Shown here in pieces: positions 24,613-32,604 of a stretch of 32,651 bases of DNA. The stretch covers positions 1-32,651 of the forward strand of contig CALYOH010000007.1 in NCBI GenBank assembly GCA_945228905.1, read 5' to 3'. The notes beneath the pieces are model-generated. The model was not told the origin of the DNA. It was given only the letters and a program-made list of their open reading frames with translations, and did no database searches. Each line of letters starts with the position of its first letter. Within the stretch, counting starts at the first letter, position 1. Made by a program: the position numbers and the translations under genes. The stretch comes from an uncultured Caryophanales bacterium (lineage in GTDB: Bacteria; Bacillota_I; Bacilli_A; RF39; UBA660).

Positions 24613-26014
24613 ATATTTCTATTATTCTTATGTAGTTTGTTCTTCTTGTTTTACCTAAAGGGAAACCTCCAGTAAATACTATTAAATCTCCAGGATTTAA
24701 GTTAAATTCTTCTTTAGCAATTCTTTTTGCTTCTTCTACCATTTCATCTGTTGATTCATATACTTTTGTTACTACTGGTTTTACTCCAAAGTTTAGAGCT
24801 ACTTTTTCTGCTATATGGTTTGATGGGCTACACGCTAAAGTAATACAATTTGGTCTTAAATTACTTATTTTTCTTGCTGTAAAGCCTGTCATTGTAGTAG
24901 TTACTATTAATTTAATATCATTATACTCTACCGCATCTACTACTAGTTTTGCTATTGTATCTGATACAGTTATTTTTCTTTTGTATGCAGTATGCTTTGT
25001 ATAGTCTATTGTTGATTCTACATATTCACATATTTTTGCCATAAATGATACTGCTTGGATTGGATATTTACCAACTGTTGTTTCTCCTGATAACATTACA
25101 CAATCTGTTCCATCTATTACTGCATTTGCGATATCTGATACTTCTGCTCTTGTTGGTCTTGGACTTTCATACATTGACGCTAACATTTCTGTTGCTACTA
25201 TAGCAAATTTGCTTGATTCACGACATTTAGTAATAATTTCTTTTTGTAAGATTGGTAGATGTTCCATTGGTACTTCTACACCTAAATCTCCTCTTGCAAT
25301 CATAATACCATCTGATTCTGCAATTATTGAATCAATGTTATCTATACCCATTTGACTTTCTATTTTAGATATAATTCTGGCATCTCCACCAGCTTCTAAT
25401 ACTATTCTTTTTGCTTCTCTTACATCTTCTGCACTATTAACAAAAGATAGAGCTAAATAGTCACATGAATGTTGAGCTGCGAATGTAATATCATGTCTAT
25501 CTATATCACTAATGAATTTTAAATTTAAATTTATTCCAGGAACATTAAGTGTCTTATGACTTTTAATCGATCCATCATTAAGAGCTTGTAATAATACATA
25601 ATCTGGCCCTTTTTCTATTACCAATAAATCTAATAAGGCATTATCTACTAATACGTGATTACCTACATTTATGTGGTCTATTGCTTCTGGATGATTAACA
25701 CTAAATTCTTTATAATTACCTAAAACATTACCTTTTACCATCTTAATAGTATCATTTGTTTTTATATCTACTCCATCGAATTCAAAATTCATTGTTCTAA
25801 ATTCCGGACCTTTTGTATCATACATTATTGCGATAGGTAAACCTGTTCTTTTTCTAGTTTCTCTTACTACTTCAATTGTATTTAGAATAGAATCTTCTGT
25901 AGCATGAGATAGATTTATTCTTGCACAATTCATTCCATTTAATGCAAGTTGTTCCATTACTTCAACATTATTACTTACTGGACCAATACTACATATTATT
26001 TTTGTTTTTTTCAT
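24611..26014 (-). CDS. pyk: Pyruvate kinase
   Basis: Last step of glycolysis, PEP plus ADP to pyruvate plus ATP. 467 residues. KTKIICSIGP at the N-terminus, RINLSHA (32-38) with substrate-binding R32, TKGPEFR (67-73), the active-site strand ISKIES (215-220, catalytic K217) and RGDLGVEVP (241-249), then MLSGETTVGKYP. The C-terminal regulatory domain is present, but the extra PEP-utiliser-like domain found in Bacillus enzymes (about 585 residues) is absent. AGAGGTGAT precedes the ATG. The upstream gap is A+T-rich and surely holds a promoter, but no single -35/-10 pair stands out. Confidence 0.97.
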   Translation of the reverse strand: MKKTKIICSIGPVSNNVEVMEQLALNGMNCARINLSHATEDSILNTIEVVRETRKRTGLPIAIMYDTKGPEFRTMNFEFDGVDIKTNDTIKMVKGNVLGNYKEFSVNHPEAIDHINVGNHVLVDNALLDLLVIEKGPDYVLLQALNDGSIKSHKTLNVPGINLNLKFISDIDRHDITFAAQHSCDYLALSFVNSAEDVREAKRIVLEAGGDARIISKIESQMGIDNIDSIIAESDGIMIARGDLGVEVPMEHLPILQKEIITKCRESSKFAIVATEMLASMYESPRPTRAEVSDIANAVIDGTDCVMLSGETTVGKYPIQAVSFMAKICEYVESTIDYTKHTAYKRKITVSDTIAKLVVDAVEYNDIKLIVTTTMTGFTARKISNLRPNCITLACSPSNHIAEKVALNFGVKPVVTKVYESTDEMVEEAKRIAKEEFNLNPGDLIVFTGGFPLGKTRRTNYIRIIEI

Positions 26015-26098
26015 ATTATCACCTCTAACCCTACTATATATTATTACATATTTTTTTATATTTATAACATCTTTTTATAATAGTTTTGTAATATTTAC

Positions 26099-26121
26099 AA
26101 AAAAGGATAGATAATTCTATC
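26099..26121 (-). terminator. Probable terminator after the GH25 gene
   Basis: Minus-strand stem GATAGA / TCTATC with loop ATTA, overlapping the stop codon, then C and six T (26104-26099). Short but well placed. Confidence 0.55.
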
Positions 26122-27250
26122 TTTTCTTTGATTTAGGAAATTGTCCATCTACTATTTCTTTATAAGTTGGATTACTTCCAAAGTATGTATCATAATCAAC
26201 TGGTTTGTTTAATCCTTTTGCATGTATAATTCCTGCATAATTATATTTGCATAAATCGCAATCAAGTTCATGTTCAATTCCTGGAAGTAGTCCTGTACAT
26301 GAGAATTGTAACATATCTACATGTCCTTTATATTTTGGAGTTGCTGGATTAAAGTCATTATAGAAATCCATTTGTGGGCCAGACCATCCATATCTCCAAC
26401 AAGCATCCCATATTGTATAGTTTGCGAGCTTAGTTCCATCTGGATCTATTGCGCATAAAACATTATCTGATGTATAAATACCTGTATAATATCCATATTT
26501 TTCCATTACTTTTGCGAATGCTTTAAAATTCTTTAGAGTTTGTTCTGGATTATTATAAATAAATTCTTGTGAATCTACAAAATTATTATGTTCATCTTTT
26601 AATGGCTCTGCAGATACTGCTTCAACATCCCAATAAACAGGAAAATCTGGTCTTATATTATATTTAGATAAGAATTTAATTAATTTAACTGCTTCTTGTT
26701 CTGCCATTTCTTCTGTAGTTGCTCTAGAGTAGATATATATTCCAAATGGAATATTGTGTTCTTTACAAGCTTCTATTTTTTCTAACCATGAAAGGTCTAA
26801 TTCTTCTAGATTATCGTTTTCATAATCCATAGCAATACAATCGAAGGCTCTTACAATTATATAATCAATGTTATTTTCTTTTAATGCTCCTACATCGACA
26901 TAACCATTTAAATTTGATATATCTACACCTTGATAGTTACCATAGATAGAATTACCGCTTGGTTGTAGATCAATAAACTCTCCATCGCCTTCTACTTCTA
27001 AATCATATTCTTCTAATAATTTATCAGTTACTCCTTCTAATAATTCATCATCAATTGTATCTTCTTTTGCTGTGGGATCTGACATATGTGGTCTTAATGA
27101 ATCTTCACCATTTTTTATTTGATTTCTATTATTAAGTATTTGGGATATCATCCAACCCGCGATAAAGCCATATGTTACTCCTTTAGCAGTAGCTTTCTTA
27201 AATTTATAATTTTCTTTGCTCTTTGGCTTATTTTTTATTTCTATCTTCAT
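26117..27250 (-). CDS. GH25-family muramidase (lysozyme) with N-terminal hydrophobic anchor
   Basis: 377 residues; predicted to cut the MurNAc-GlcNAc bond of peptidoglycan. A basic N-terminal tail precedes one modest hydrophobic segment (about 24-39), then a charged linker rich in D/E (about 48-95), then the GH25 domain from about 103. GNYQGVDISNLNGYVDV (104-120) supplies the first catalytic Asp (D110), and PVYWDVEAV (204-212) supplies D208 and E210, the family's DxE. GIYTSDN and DMLQFSCTG fit the later barrel strands. The anchor lacks a clear cleavage site, so it may stay in the membrane, or the protein may not be exported at all. No wall-binding repeats. Follows mutM by 21 nt. A housekeeping autolysin and a prophage-derived enzyme are both possible; no phage genes are nearby. 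Confidence 0.88.
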   Translation of the reverse strand: MKIEIKNKPKSKENYKFKKATAKGVTYGFIAGWMISQILNNRNQIKNGEDSLRPHMSDPTAKEDTIDDELLEGVTDKLLEEYDLEVEGDGEFIDLQPSGNSIYGNYQGVDISNLNGYVDVGALKENNIDYIIVRAFDCIAMDYENDNLEELDLSWLEKIEACKEHNIPFGIYIYSRATTEEMAEQEAVKLIKFLSKYNIRPDFPVYWDVEAVSAEPLKDEHNNFVDSQEFIYNNPEQTLKNFKAFAKVMEKYGYYTGIYTSDNVLCAIDPDGTKLANYTIWDACWRYGWSGPQMDFYNDFNPATPKYKGHVDMLQFSCTGLLPGIEHELDCDLCKYNYAGIIHAKGLNKPVDYDTYFGSNPTYKEIVDGQFPKSKKR

Positions 27251-27271
27251 ATAATCACCATCCTAATTATA

Positions 27272-28093
27272 TCATTTTTGACATTTTTTACAATAGTGTG
27301 TTCCTCTACCACCAATTCTTGTTTTTTCTAGAATTGTGCCACATACTGGGCAAGGAGTTCCTCCTTTTCCATGAACTAATAATTCATTTTGAAATAGACC
27401 ATGAACTCCTTCAGATGAAGTAAAGCTTTTTATTGTTGTACCACCTAACTCTACTGCTCTATTTAATACATTTCTTGTATTATCTATTATTTTTTGACAT
27501 TCTTTTAGAGTAATAGAATTGGCTTTTCTATTTGGATTAATATTACTCATAAATAATATTTCATCATCATAAATATTACCTATTCCACATATAATAGATT
27601 GATCTAATAAAGCTGTTTTTATTGGTACTTTTAATTTAGATAATTTATCATGTAAATATTCTTTTGTAAGAGTATCATCATAAAATTCTTTACCTAACTC
27701 ACTTAATGGTTTTACATTAAATGTTTCATCTTTATTAAATAGATACATCTTACCAAACTTTCTTACATCATGATATCTCATACTAATACAATTATCTAAA
27801 TCAAATTCTACATGTTCATGTTTAGTTATTTCATCTAATTCATCTCTAAAGAAGAATTTACCTTCCATTCTTAAATGAATAAGTAAATGATAGTCATCTA
27901 ATTCTAAAACTATGAATTTACCTCTTGTAGTTATATCATGTATCTTTTGACCTATTATTTTATTTCTAAACTCATCACTTGTAGGATAAGCAATTATATT
28001 ATTCCAATATACATTACAGTTATTTATTGTTCTACTTATTAATTTTGGTTTTAGTTTTTTTACAACTGTCATTACTTCTGGTTTTTCAGGCAT
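27272..28093 (-). CDS. mutM: Formamidopyrimidine-DNA glycosylase MutM (Fpg)
   Basis: Removes oxidised purines such as 8-oxoguanine and nicks the abasic site. 273 residues, family length. After Met removal the catalytic Pro and Glu start MPEKPEV (usually MPELPEV). RGKFIVLEL holds the conserved Lys of the N-terminal domain, and the helix-two-turn-helix segment includes ICGIGNIYDDEILF. The C-terminal zinc finger has C248xxC251 and C268xxC271 with the finger Arg in GGRGTHYC. AGGAGTGAT precedes the ATG. It follows polA by 10 nt, so the two repair genes are cotranscribed, an arrangement also seen in Bacillus. Confidence 0.96.
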   Translation of the reverse strand: MPEKPEVMTVVKKLKPKLISRTINNCNVYWNNIIAYPTSDEFRNKIIGQKIHDITTRGKFIVLELDDYHLLIHLRMEGKFFFRDELDEITKHEHVEFDLDNCISMRYHDVRKFGKMYLFNKDETFNVKPLSELGKEFYDDTLTKEYLHDKLSKLKVPIKTALLDQSIICGIGNIYDDEILFMSNINPNRKANSITLKECQKIIDNTRNVLNRAVELGGTTIKSFTSSEGVHGLFQNELLVHGKGGTPCPVCGTILEKTRIGGRGTHYCKKCQK

Positions 28094-28103
28094 GTTATCA
28101 CTC

Positions 28104-30716
28104 CTATTTTGCTTCGTACCAGTTAGTTCCTGTTTCTATTTCTACTTTTAATGGTACTTGTAATTTATATGTATTTTCCATTATATCTCTTACTAATTTC
28201 TTTACTTCTTCTAATTCATCATTATGAACATTTAATATTAATTCATCGTGTACTTGTAGAAGAATCTTCGTTTTTAATTTTCTTTTTAATAATTCTTCAT
28301 ATAGTTCTACCATTGCTTTTTTAAGTATATCAGCAGCGGTTCCTTGGATTGGAGTATTTAGAGCCATTCTTTCTCCACTACTTCTAATCATATAGTTCTT
28401 AGACATTAATTCTGGTATTACTCTTCTTCTATTCATTAGAGTTGTTACATAACCATTAGAATATGCTTCTTTCTTTTCATTTTCCATATATTCTCCAATT
28501 CCTGGAAAAGCATCTAAATATTTATCTATAAAGTCTTTTGCTTCTGCAACATTTATACCTAAATCTTCTGATAATCCAAAACTACTTATTCCATAAATTA
28601 TACCAAAGTTTACTGCTTTAGCAGTTCTTCTCATAGTTTTATCTACTTGATCTATTGGTACATGATAAATATCACTCGCTGTCTTACTATGAATATCTAA
28701 ATCATTTTTTAAAGCTTCTATCATTTGAGTGGCTTTTGCCTGTGATGAGAATACTCTTAATTCTACTTGTGAATAGTCACTTGATAATAATACTGAATCT
28801 TCATCTGGAATAAATGCTTTTCTAATCATTCTACTATATTCATCTCTTGCTGGTATATTCTGAAGATTTGGACTAATACTTGATAATCTACCTGTACGTG
28901 TAAGTGTTTGTGTATAAGTAGTATGAATTCTACCATCTTCTCTTATTTCGTTTATTAAACCCACTGCATAATTTGAATATAATTTAGATAACATTCTATA
29001 TTCTAATATTTTATCTACTATAGGATTAACAAAACTAATTTTATCTAAAATATCTTTATTAGTTGAATATTTACCATTAGTTACTTTCTTTGGATATGGT
29101 ATTTGCATATCTACAAATAGAACTTGTGATAATTGAGCTGGACTATTAATATTAAATTCTTTATTTGCTAAAGAATATATTTCTTTTTCTAGATTTTTAA
29201 TTTTAATATCTAATTCATCTCTTACTTCTTCTAAGTATTTTTTATCTACTTTAATACCAGTTAATTCCATATCAGCAAGTGCATATACTAGTTTCATTTC
29301 TATATTATTAAATAATTCTTCTTCATTATACTCTTTTATCTTATTTAATAATTCTTCTTTTGAATCATAAATAAATTTTGCTTTTGAAATAGTTACATTG
29401 TGTAATTTATCATCATCTACTAGCATTGGTCTTTTAATTGTACCAAATACATCTTCAAATTTAGGTATATCATAACCCATAGTATTTGCTAAAAAGCTTA
29501 TATCATCTTTAATTTCATAATCTGATAAGTATGCTGCTAAAGATGTATCGTAATTACAATTATTTATTTTAATATTATATCTATCTAATAAAACTATACA
29601 TTTCTTTAAATCATAAGTATATTTATTACTATTAGTTGTAAATAAATCTTTATATTTAGATATTTCTTCTTCCTTTAAGAAATATCCTGCTTCTCCATCA
29701 TAGAAACTTATTCCTAAGATATCACTCTTACTATATACTTCTCCCATGCTTTCTATATAGAATGAGAAGTCTTTATTATAATCAAAGTCTTTAATATCTT
29801 TTATTATTAATTCATCATTTTTCTTTACTTCATTATTATCTTCTACTTCTCCTATAAGATTATATTTTTTTAATAATGAATGGAATTCTAATTCTTCTAA
29901 TATTTCTTTTAACTTTAAATTATTAATTCCAGTATATTTACAATCTTCTAATGTAAAGTCTAAATTAACATCTTTTACAATAGTTGCGAGATTATAAGAC
30001 TTATAGCAATTATCTTTATCTTGAATTAATTTATCTTTAATCTTACCTTTAATACTATCAATATTACTATATAGATTATCTATTGAACCATATTCTTTTA
30101 TTAGTTTAATAGCAGTCTTTTCTCCTATTCCTTGAACTCCTGGAATATTATCTGATGGATCTCCCATAAGGGCTTTTAAATCTATCATTCTTATTGGTTC
30201 TACTTCATATGTTTCTATAAATTTATTTCTATCCATCATTATATGATCATTACTTTTTAATACTCTTACTATTACATCATCTTCAATTAATTGTAGTAAG
30301 TCTTTATCACTACTTATTATTTCACAATCAAAATCTGAATCTATATGTGCTTGATATGATAATGTTCCTATAATATCATCTGCTTCATAATAATCCATTT
30401 CATGATATTTAATACCCATTGCATTTAATACTTCTTTTGCTACCGGAAATTGTTTTTTTAAATCATCAGGTGTATCACTTCTACCAGCTTTATATTCATC
30501 ATATGCTTCATGTCTAAACGTTTTTCCTTTATCAAAAGCAACTAATATGTATTCTGGTTTATCTTCTCTTATGATTCTATTCATCATATTAATAAATCCA
30601 TATAATGCATTAGTTGGGAATCCTTTAGAATTACGCATAATTACTCCACTATAAGCAGTTGCGTAATAACTTCTAAATACTAAGTTATTTCCATCTACAA
30701 GTAATATTTTTTTCAT
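28104..30716 (-). CDS. polA: DNA polymerase I
   Basis: 870 residues, full length. The N-terminal 5'-3' exonuclease (about 1-290) has LLVDGNNLVFRSYYA and the acidic metal-binding clusters EADDIIG and SSDKDLLQ, plus the GDPSDNIPGVQGIGEKTA helix-hairpin-helix. The 3'-5' exonuclease-like domain (about 300-475) has lost its first acidic residue (FYIES where active enzymes have FDTE), so proofreading is probably absent, as in Bacillus. The polymerase domain has motif A DYSQVELR 647-654, motif B with K700 and NFGIIYG 703-709, and motif C VHDE 822-825. GGTGAT precedes the ATG; a promoter lies just upstream, next to the terminator of the SOS mini-gene. Confidence 0.97.
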   Translation of the reverse strand: MKKILLVDGNNLVFRSYYATAYSGVIMRNSKGFPTNALYGFINMMNRIIREDKPEYILVAFDKGKTFRHEAYDEYKAGRSDTPDDLKKQFPVAKEVLNAMGIKYHEMDYYEADDIIGTLSYQAHIDSDFDCEIISSDKDLLQLIEDDVIVRVLKSNDHIMMDRNKFIETYEVEPIRMIDLKALMGDPSDNIPGVQGIGEKTAIKLIKEYGSIDNLYSNIDSIKGKIKDKLIQDKDNCYKSYNLATIVKDVNLDFTLEDCKYTGINNLKLKEILEELEFHSLLKKYNLIGEVEDNNEVKKNDELIIKDIKDFDYNKDFSFYIESMGEVYSKSDILGISFYDGEAGYFLKEEEISKYKDLFTTNSNKYTYDLKKCIVLLDRYNIKINNCNYDTSLAAYLSDYEIKDDISFLANTMGYDIPKFEDVFGTIKRPMLVDDDKLHNVTISKAKFIYDSKEELLNKIKEYNEEELFNNIEMKLVYALADMELTGIKVDKKYLEEVRDELDIKIKNLEKEIYSLANKEFNINSPAQLSQVLFVDMQIPYPKKVTNGKYSTNKDILDKISFVNPIVDKILEYRMLSKLYSNYAVGLINEIREDGRIHTTYTQTLTRTGRLSSISPNLQNIPARDEYSRMIRKAFIPDEDSVLLSSDYSQVELRVFSSQAKATQMIEALKNDLDIHSKTASDIYHVPIDQVDKTMRRTAKAVNFGIIYGISSFGLSEDLGINVAEAKDFIDKYLDAFPGIGEYMENEKKEAYSNGYVTTLMNRRRVIPELMSKNYMIRSSGERMALNTPIQGTAADILKKAMVELYEELLKRKLKTKILLQVHDELILNVHNDELEEVKKLVRDIMENTYKLQVPLKVEIETGTNWYEAK

Positions 30717-30733
30717 AATTAATCACCATTTCT

Positions 30734-30762
30734 AGTATAACAAAAAAAATAATAATTTTGAA
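30734..30762 (-). promoter_or_regulatory. Probable promoter of polA-mutM
   Basis: Minus strand: TTCAAA (30762-30757), 17-nt spacer, TATACT (30739-30734), 17 nt before the start codon. It overlaps the preceding terminator. Confidence 0.5.
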
Positions 30763-30772
30763 ATTATTATTT
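30742..30772 (-). terminator. Terminator of the SOS mini-gene transcript
   Basis: Minus-strand perfect 12-bp arms AAATAATAATTT / AAATTATTATTT (two bases between, so fewer pairs form in practice), then a run of eight T (30749-30742) that overlaps the second arm. Confidence 0.6.
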
Positions 30773-30777
30773 CTTTT

Positions 30778-30830
30778 TAGTTACTTTTAGTAAATACGAA
30801 AGAAGAGTAAAGAAAACCTAAAAGTAACTA
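30778..30830. repeat. Long perfect inverted repeat, 13-bp arms
   Basis: TAGTTACTTTTAG (30778-30790) and CTAAAAGTAACTA (30818-30830) enclose 27 bases. It lies in the 3' region of the SOS mini-gene transcript, before its terminator. Its role is unknown; see findings. Confidence 0.7.
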
Positions 30831-30843
30831 TGTTCCTCCTCCA

Positions 30844-30861
30844 CCAGATGTAAACATCTGG
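30844..30861. repeat. Perfect 7-bp hairpin after the SOS mini-gene
   Basis: CCAGATG, TAAA, CATCTGG. On the minus strand it is followed by the purine run TGGAGGAGGAAC, a strong ribosome-binding-like sequence with no start codon at the right distance. Confidence 0.6.
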
Positions 30862-30876
30862 ATTTTTACAGGTTAA

Positions 30877-31026
30877 TTATTTACTTAATTTAATAGCGAT
30901 ACTTGTTTGTTCTTCGACAGAATTTTTTTCTAATTGTTCGAATCTACAACTTACAAAAAATAAGTATAGTAAGAAAATTAAGTAAATCCCCACAATAATT
31001 AAACCTGTTTTAATACGTTCTGACAT
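30877..31026 (-). CDS. SOS-regulated 49-residue single-helix membrane protein, YneA-like position
   Basis: Small gene divergent from lexA. Sequence begins MSERIKTGLIIVGIYLIFLL and ends SIAIKLSK. One hydrophobic helix (about 8-26), then SCRFEQLEKNSVEEQ, an acidic/polar tail. AAAGGAG lies 8 nt before the ATG, and a strong promoter (TTGACC-17-TATAAT) precedes it with a LexA-box-like palindrome inside the spacer. In Bacillus and Staphylococcus the same divergent position holds yneA/sosA, membrane-anchored inhibitors of division made after DNA damage. This protein has the anchor and length range of SosA but no LysM domain as in YneA. Codons such as CGT, GTC and TTC are used, as well as A/T-ending ones. 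Gene reality is well supported; function is inferred from context. Confidence 0.82.
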   Translation of the reverse strand: MSERIKTGLIIVGIYLIFLLYLFFVSCRFEQLEKNSVEEQTSIAIKLSK

Positions 31027-31055
31027 AAAATTCTCTCCTTTCGTATTACACCTTT

Positions 31056-31084
31056 ATTATATATCGAACATTCTTTCGGGTCAA
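31056..31084 (-). promoter_or_regulatory. Promoter of the SOS mini-gene
   Basis: Minus strand: TTGACC (31084-31079), 17-nt spacer, consensus TATAAT (31061-31056), 29 nt before the ATG. The best-formed promoter in this region. Confidence 0.75.
31065..31078. promoter_or_regulatory. LexA-box-like site in the mini-gene promoter
   Basis: CGAACATTCTTTCG on plus; the Gram-positive SOS box is CGAAC-N4-GTTCG. One position in the right half differs. It sits entirely within the -35/-10 spacer, where repressor would block the promoter. Confidence 0.68.
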
Positions 31085-31093
31085 TAGTAATTA

Positions 31094-31132
31094 AAACATT
31101 TGTTTGACATTTTACACTATTGATGGTAAACT
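31094..31132 (+). promoter_or_regulatory. lexA promoter with overlapping LexA-box-like palindrome
   Basis: Perfect TTGACA (31104-31109), 17-nt spacer, TAAACT (31127-31132). The palindrome AAACATTTGTTT (31094-31105) overlaps the -35 by two bases and resembles GAAC-N4-GTTC, consistent with lexA autorepression. Confidence 0.65.
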
Positions 31133-31154
31133 TAATTTATGAAGGAGGAATACT

Positions 31155-31775
31155 ATGGAGAAGTTAACTGGAAAACAAAAGATTATATTAGATATACTTA
31201 AAAGATTAATCGCTAAAAATGGTTATCCACCTACGGTTAGAGAGATTGGTAAAGAAGCTAATTTATCATCTCCGGCAACAATACATTTCCATTTAAAGAA
31301 ATTAGAGGAAAAAGGATATATTAAACAAGATCCTAAAAAGAATAGAACAATTGAAATATTAGTTCCAAATGAATATTTAGAAACTCAAGATGATAAAGTT
31401 GTAGAAGTTCCTTTACTTGGAAAAGTTACTGCAGGTACTCCTATTGAGGCTATTGAGATGCCTGATGAGTTTTTCTCTTTACCTACAAATTTAATAACAA
31501 CAAAGAATGATATATTTTCTTTAACTGTATCAGGTGAATCTATGATTAATGTTGGTATCTATGATGGAGATATATTAATTGTTGAAAGAAGAGATACTGC
31601 TAGAAACGGTGAGACTGTTGTTGCTATGAACGATAATAATGAAGCAACTGTTAAAACATTTTATAAAGAAGATGGATATTTTAGACTACAACCTGAAAAT
31701 GATACTATGGAACCTATTATATTAAAAGAGTGTACAATCTTAGGTAAAGTAATTGGTTTATATAGAAAATTATAA
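31155..31775 (+). CDS. lexA: SOS repressor LexA
   Basis: 206 residues, standard length. Winged helix-turn-helix DNA-binding domain 1-65 (YPPTVREIGKEANLSSPATI, 24-43), a linker, then the S24 self-cleavage domain: scissile A93-G94 in KVTAGTP, catalytic S129 in SGESM and K167 in ATVKTF. All are intact, so RecA-stimulated autocleavage should work. AAGGAGG lies before the ATG. It has its own promoter and shares a control region with the divergent 49-residue membrane protein. A terminator follows within 6 nt. Confidence 0.98.
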   Translation: MEKLTGKQKIILDILKRLIAKNGYPPTVREIGKEANLSSPATIHFHLKKLEEKGYIKQDPKKNRTIEILVPNEYLETQDDKVVEVPLLGKVTAGTPIEAIEMPDEFFSLPTNLITTKNDIFSLTVSGESMINVGIYDGDILIVERRDTARNGETVVAMNDNNEATVKTFYKEDGYFRLQPENDTMEPIILKECTILGKVIGLYRKL

Positions 31776-31780
31776 TAAAG

Positions 31781-31808
31781 AAAAAAGAACTAATAAGTTC
31801 TTTTTTTT
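31781..31808. terminator. Bidirectional terminator after lexA
   Basis: Perfect 11-bp stem AAAAAAGAACT / AGTTCTTTTTT, loop AATA, then T. It overlaps the 3' end of the converging gene on minus and can serve both. Confidence 0.8.
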
Positions 31809-32604
31809 GTGTTTAAATTAGAAAACAAATCAATCTTTCCATTTAAATGTATTTTCATATTTTCACTATGAATAAATGGTTCACTTATAAGTTCTATACA
31901 AGGATATCTTCTTATTAATTCTAAAAATGTATTATAAAAGCGTTCTGTTTTATTTTGACAAATTAAATCTTGTTTATCTACAAATCTAGATACCATTCCT
32001 TTAGTATGCATATAATCAAGTACTTTATCACTTCTATCCCCTTTTTCATACAATCTTTCTATCTCTTCTCTATCTTCTTCTGTATATCCGCTATAATTAT
32101 CATAAATACTAGAAGATAAATGTTCATGATATGGATAATTAAATACTTGTAATATAGGAACTTCTATATCTTCTATTTTATTATCATATAGAAAATCTAA
32201 GAATAAACTTAGTCCAATCATAAAATCAGGAGATACATATTTATTGCGTAAACTCTTTCTAATTGGTTGAATATCTTTTTTTACGTCTTCATCATGCATC
32301 CCATTAATAGATTGAATTCCATATATAAAACAAGTTGGTTTACCATTTTCTCTAGAAAGAGCGAAATGAATTGCAGGAAAGTCATAGTCTTTATTTCCAT
32401 CAAAAATATCTCCATCATATTTACGAACTGAAAATATAATATTTTGATTTGTTTCAAACCAATCATCATTCTCATGAACACGATAAGCTAGGACTTCACT
32501 ATTTCCTATATCTTCAAGTTCTCTATATTTTGGAACAACTGAAGAATTATTTAAAAAAGTTAATTGTCTTTCTAAAAATTCTTCTACATGATCTATATCA
32601 GATG
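31790..32604 (-). CDS. Unidentified protein, 5' end cut by contig edge
   Basis: The frame is open from the insert edge to the stop at 31790: 270 visible residues with no start inside the insert that must be used. The visible N-terminal part reads SDIDHVEEFLERQLTFLNNS; Met-starting translation would begin only at MHDEDVKK, 101 residues in, and would miss conserved-looking upstream sequence (DYDFPAIHFALSRENGKPTC, YGIQSINGMHDEDVKKDIQP). Soluble, rich in charged and aromatic residues, no membrane segment, no motif I recognise. Segments such as SPDFMIGLSLFLDFLYDN and EVPILQVFNYPYHEHL look structured. It converges on lexA, with the shared terminator overlapping its last codons. No function proposed. 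Confidence 0.8.

Noticed and set aside
26040-26101. Palindrome TTGTAATATTTACAA near the pyk promoter as an operator
   Set aside because: TTGTAA/TTTACA hexamers recur by chance and as -35 elements throughout this A+T-rich window; no regulator or second site supports it.
30828-30857. Nine-codon frame MFTSGGGGT on minus within the structured 3' region
   Set aside because: No ribosome site before it and its start codon is buried in a perfect hairpin; too short to support.
32281-32481. 66-codon open frame on minus
   Set aside because: It lies in another frame of the edge gene, whose own frame is open and far more protein-like; Met/Phe-rich shadow.
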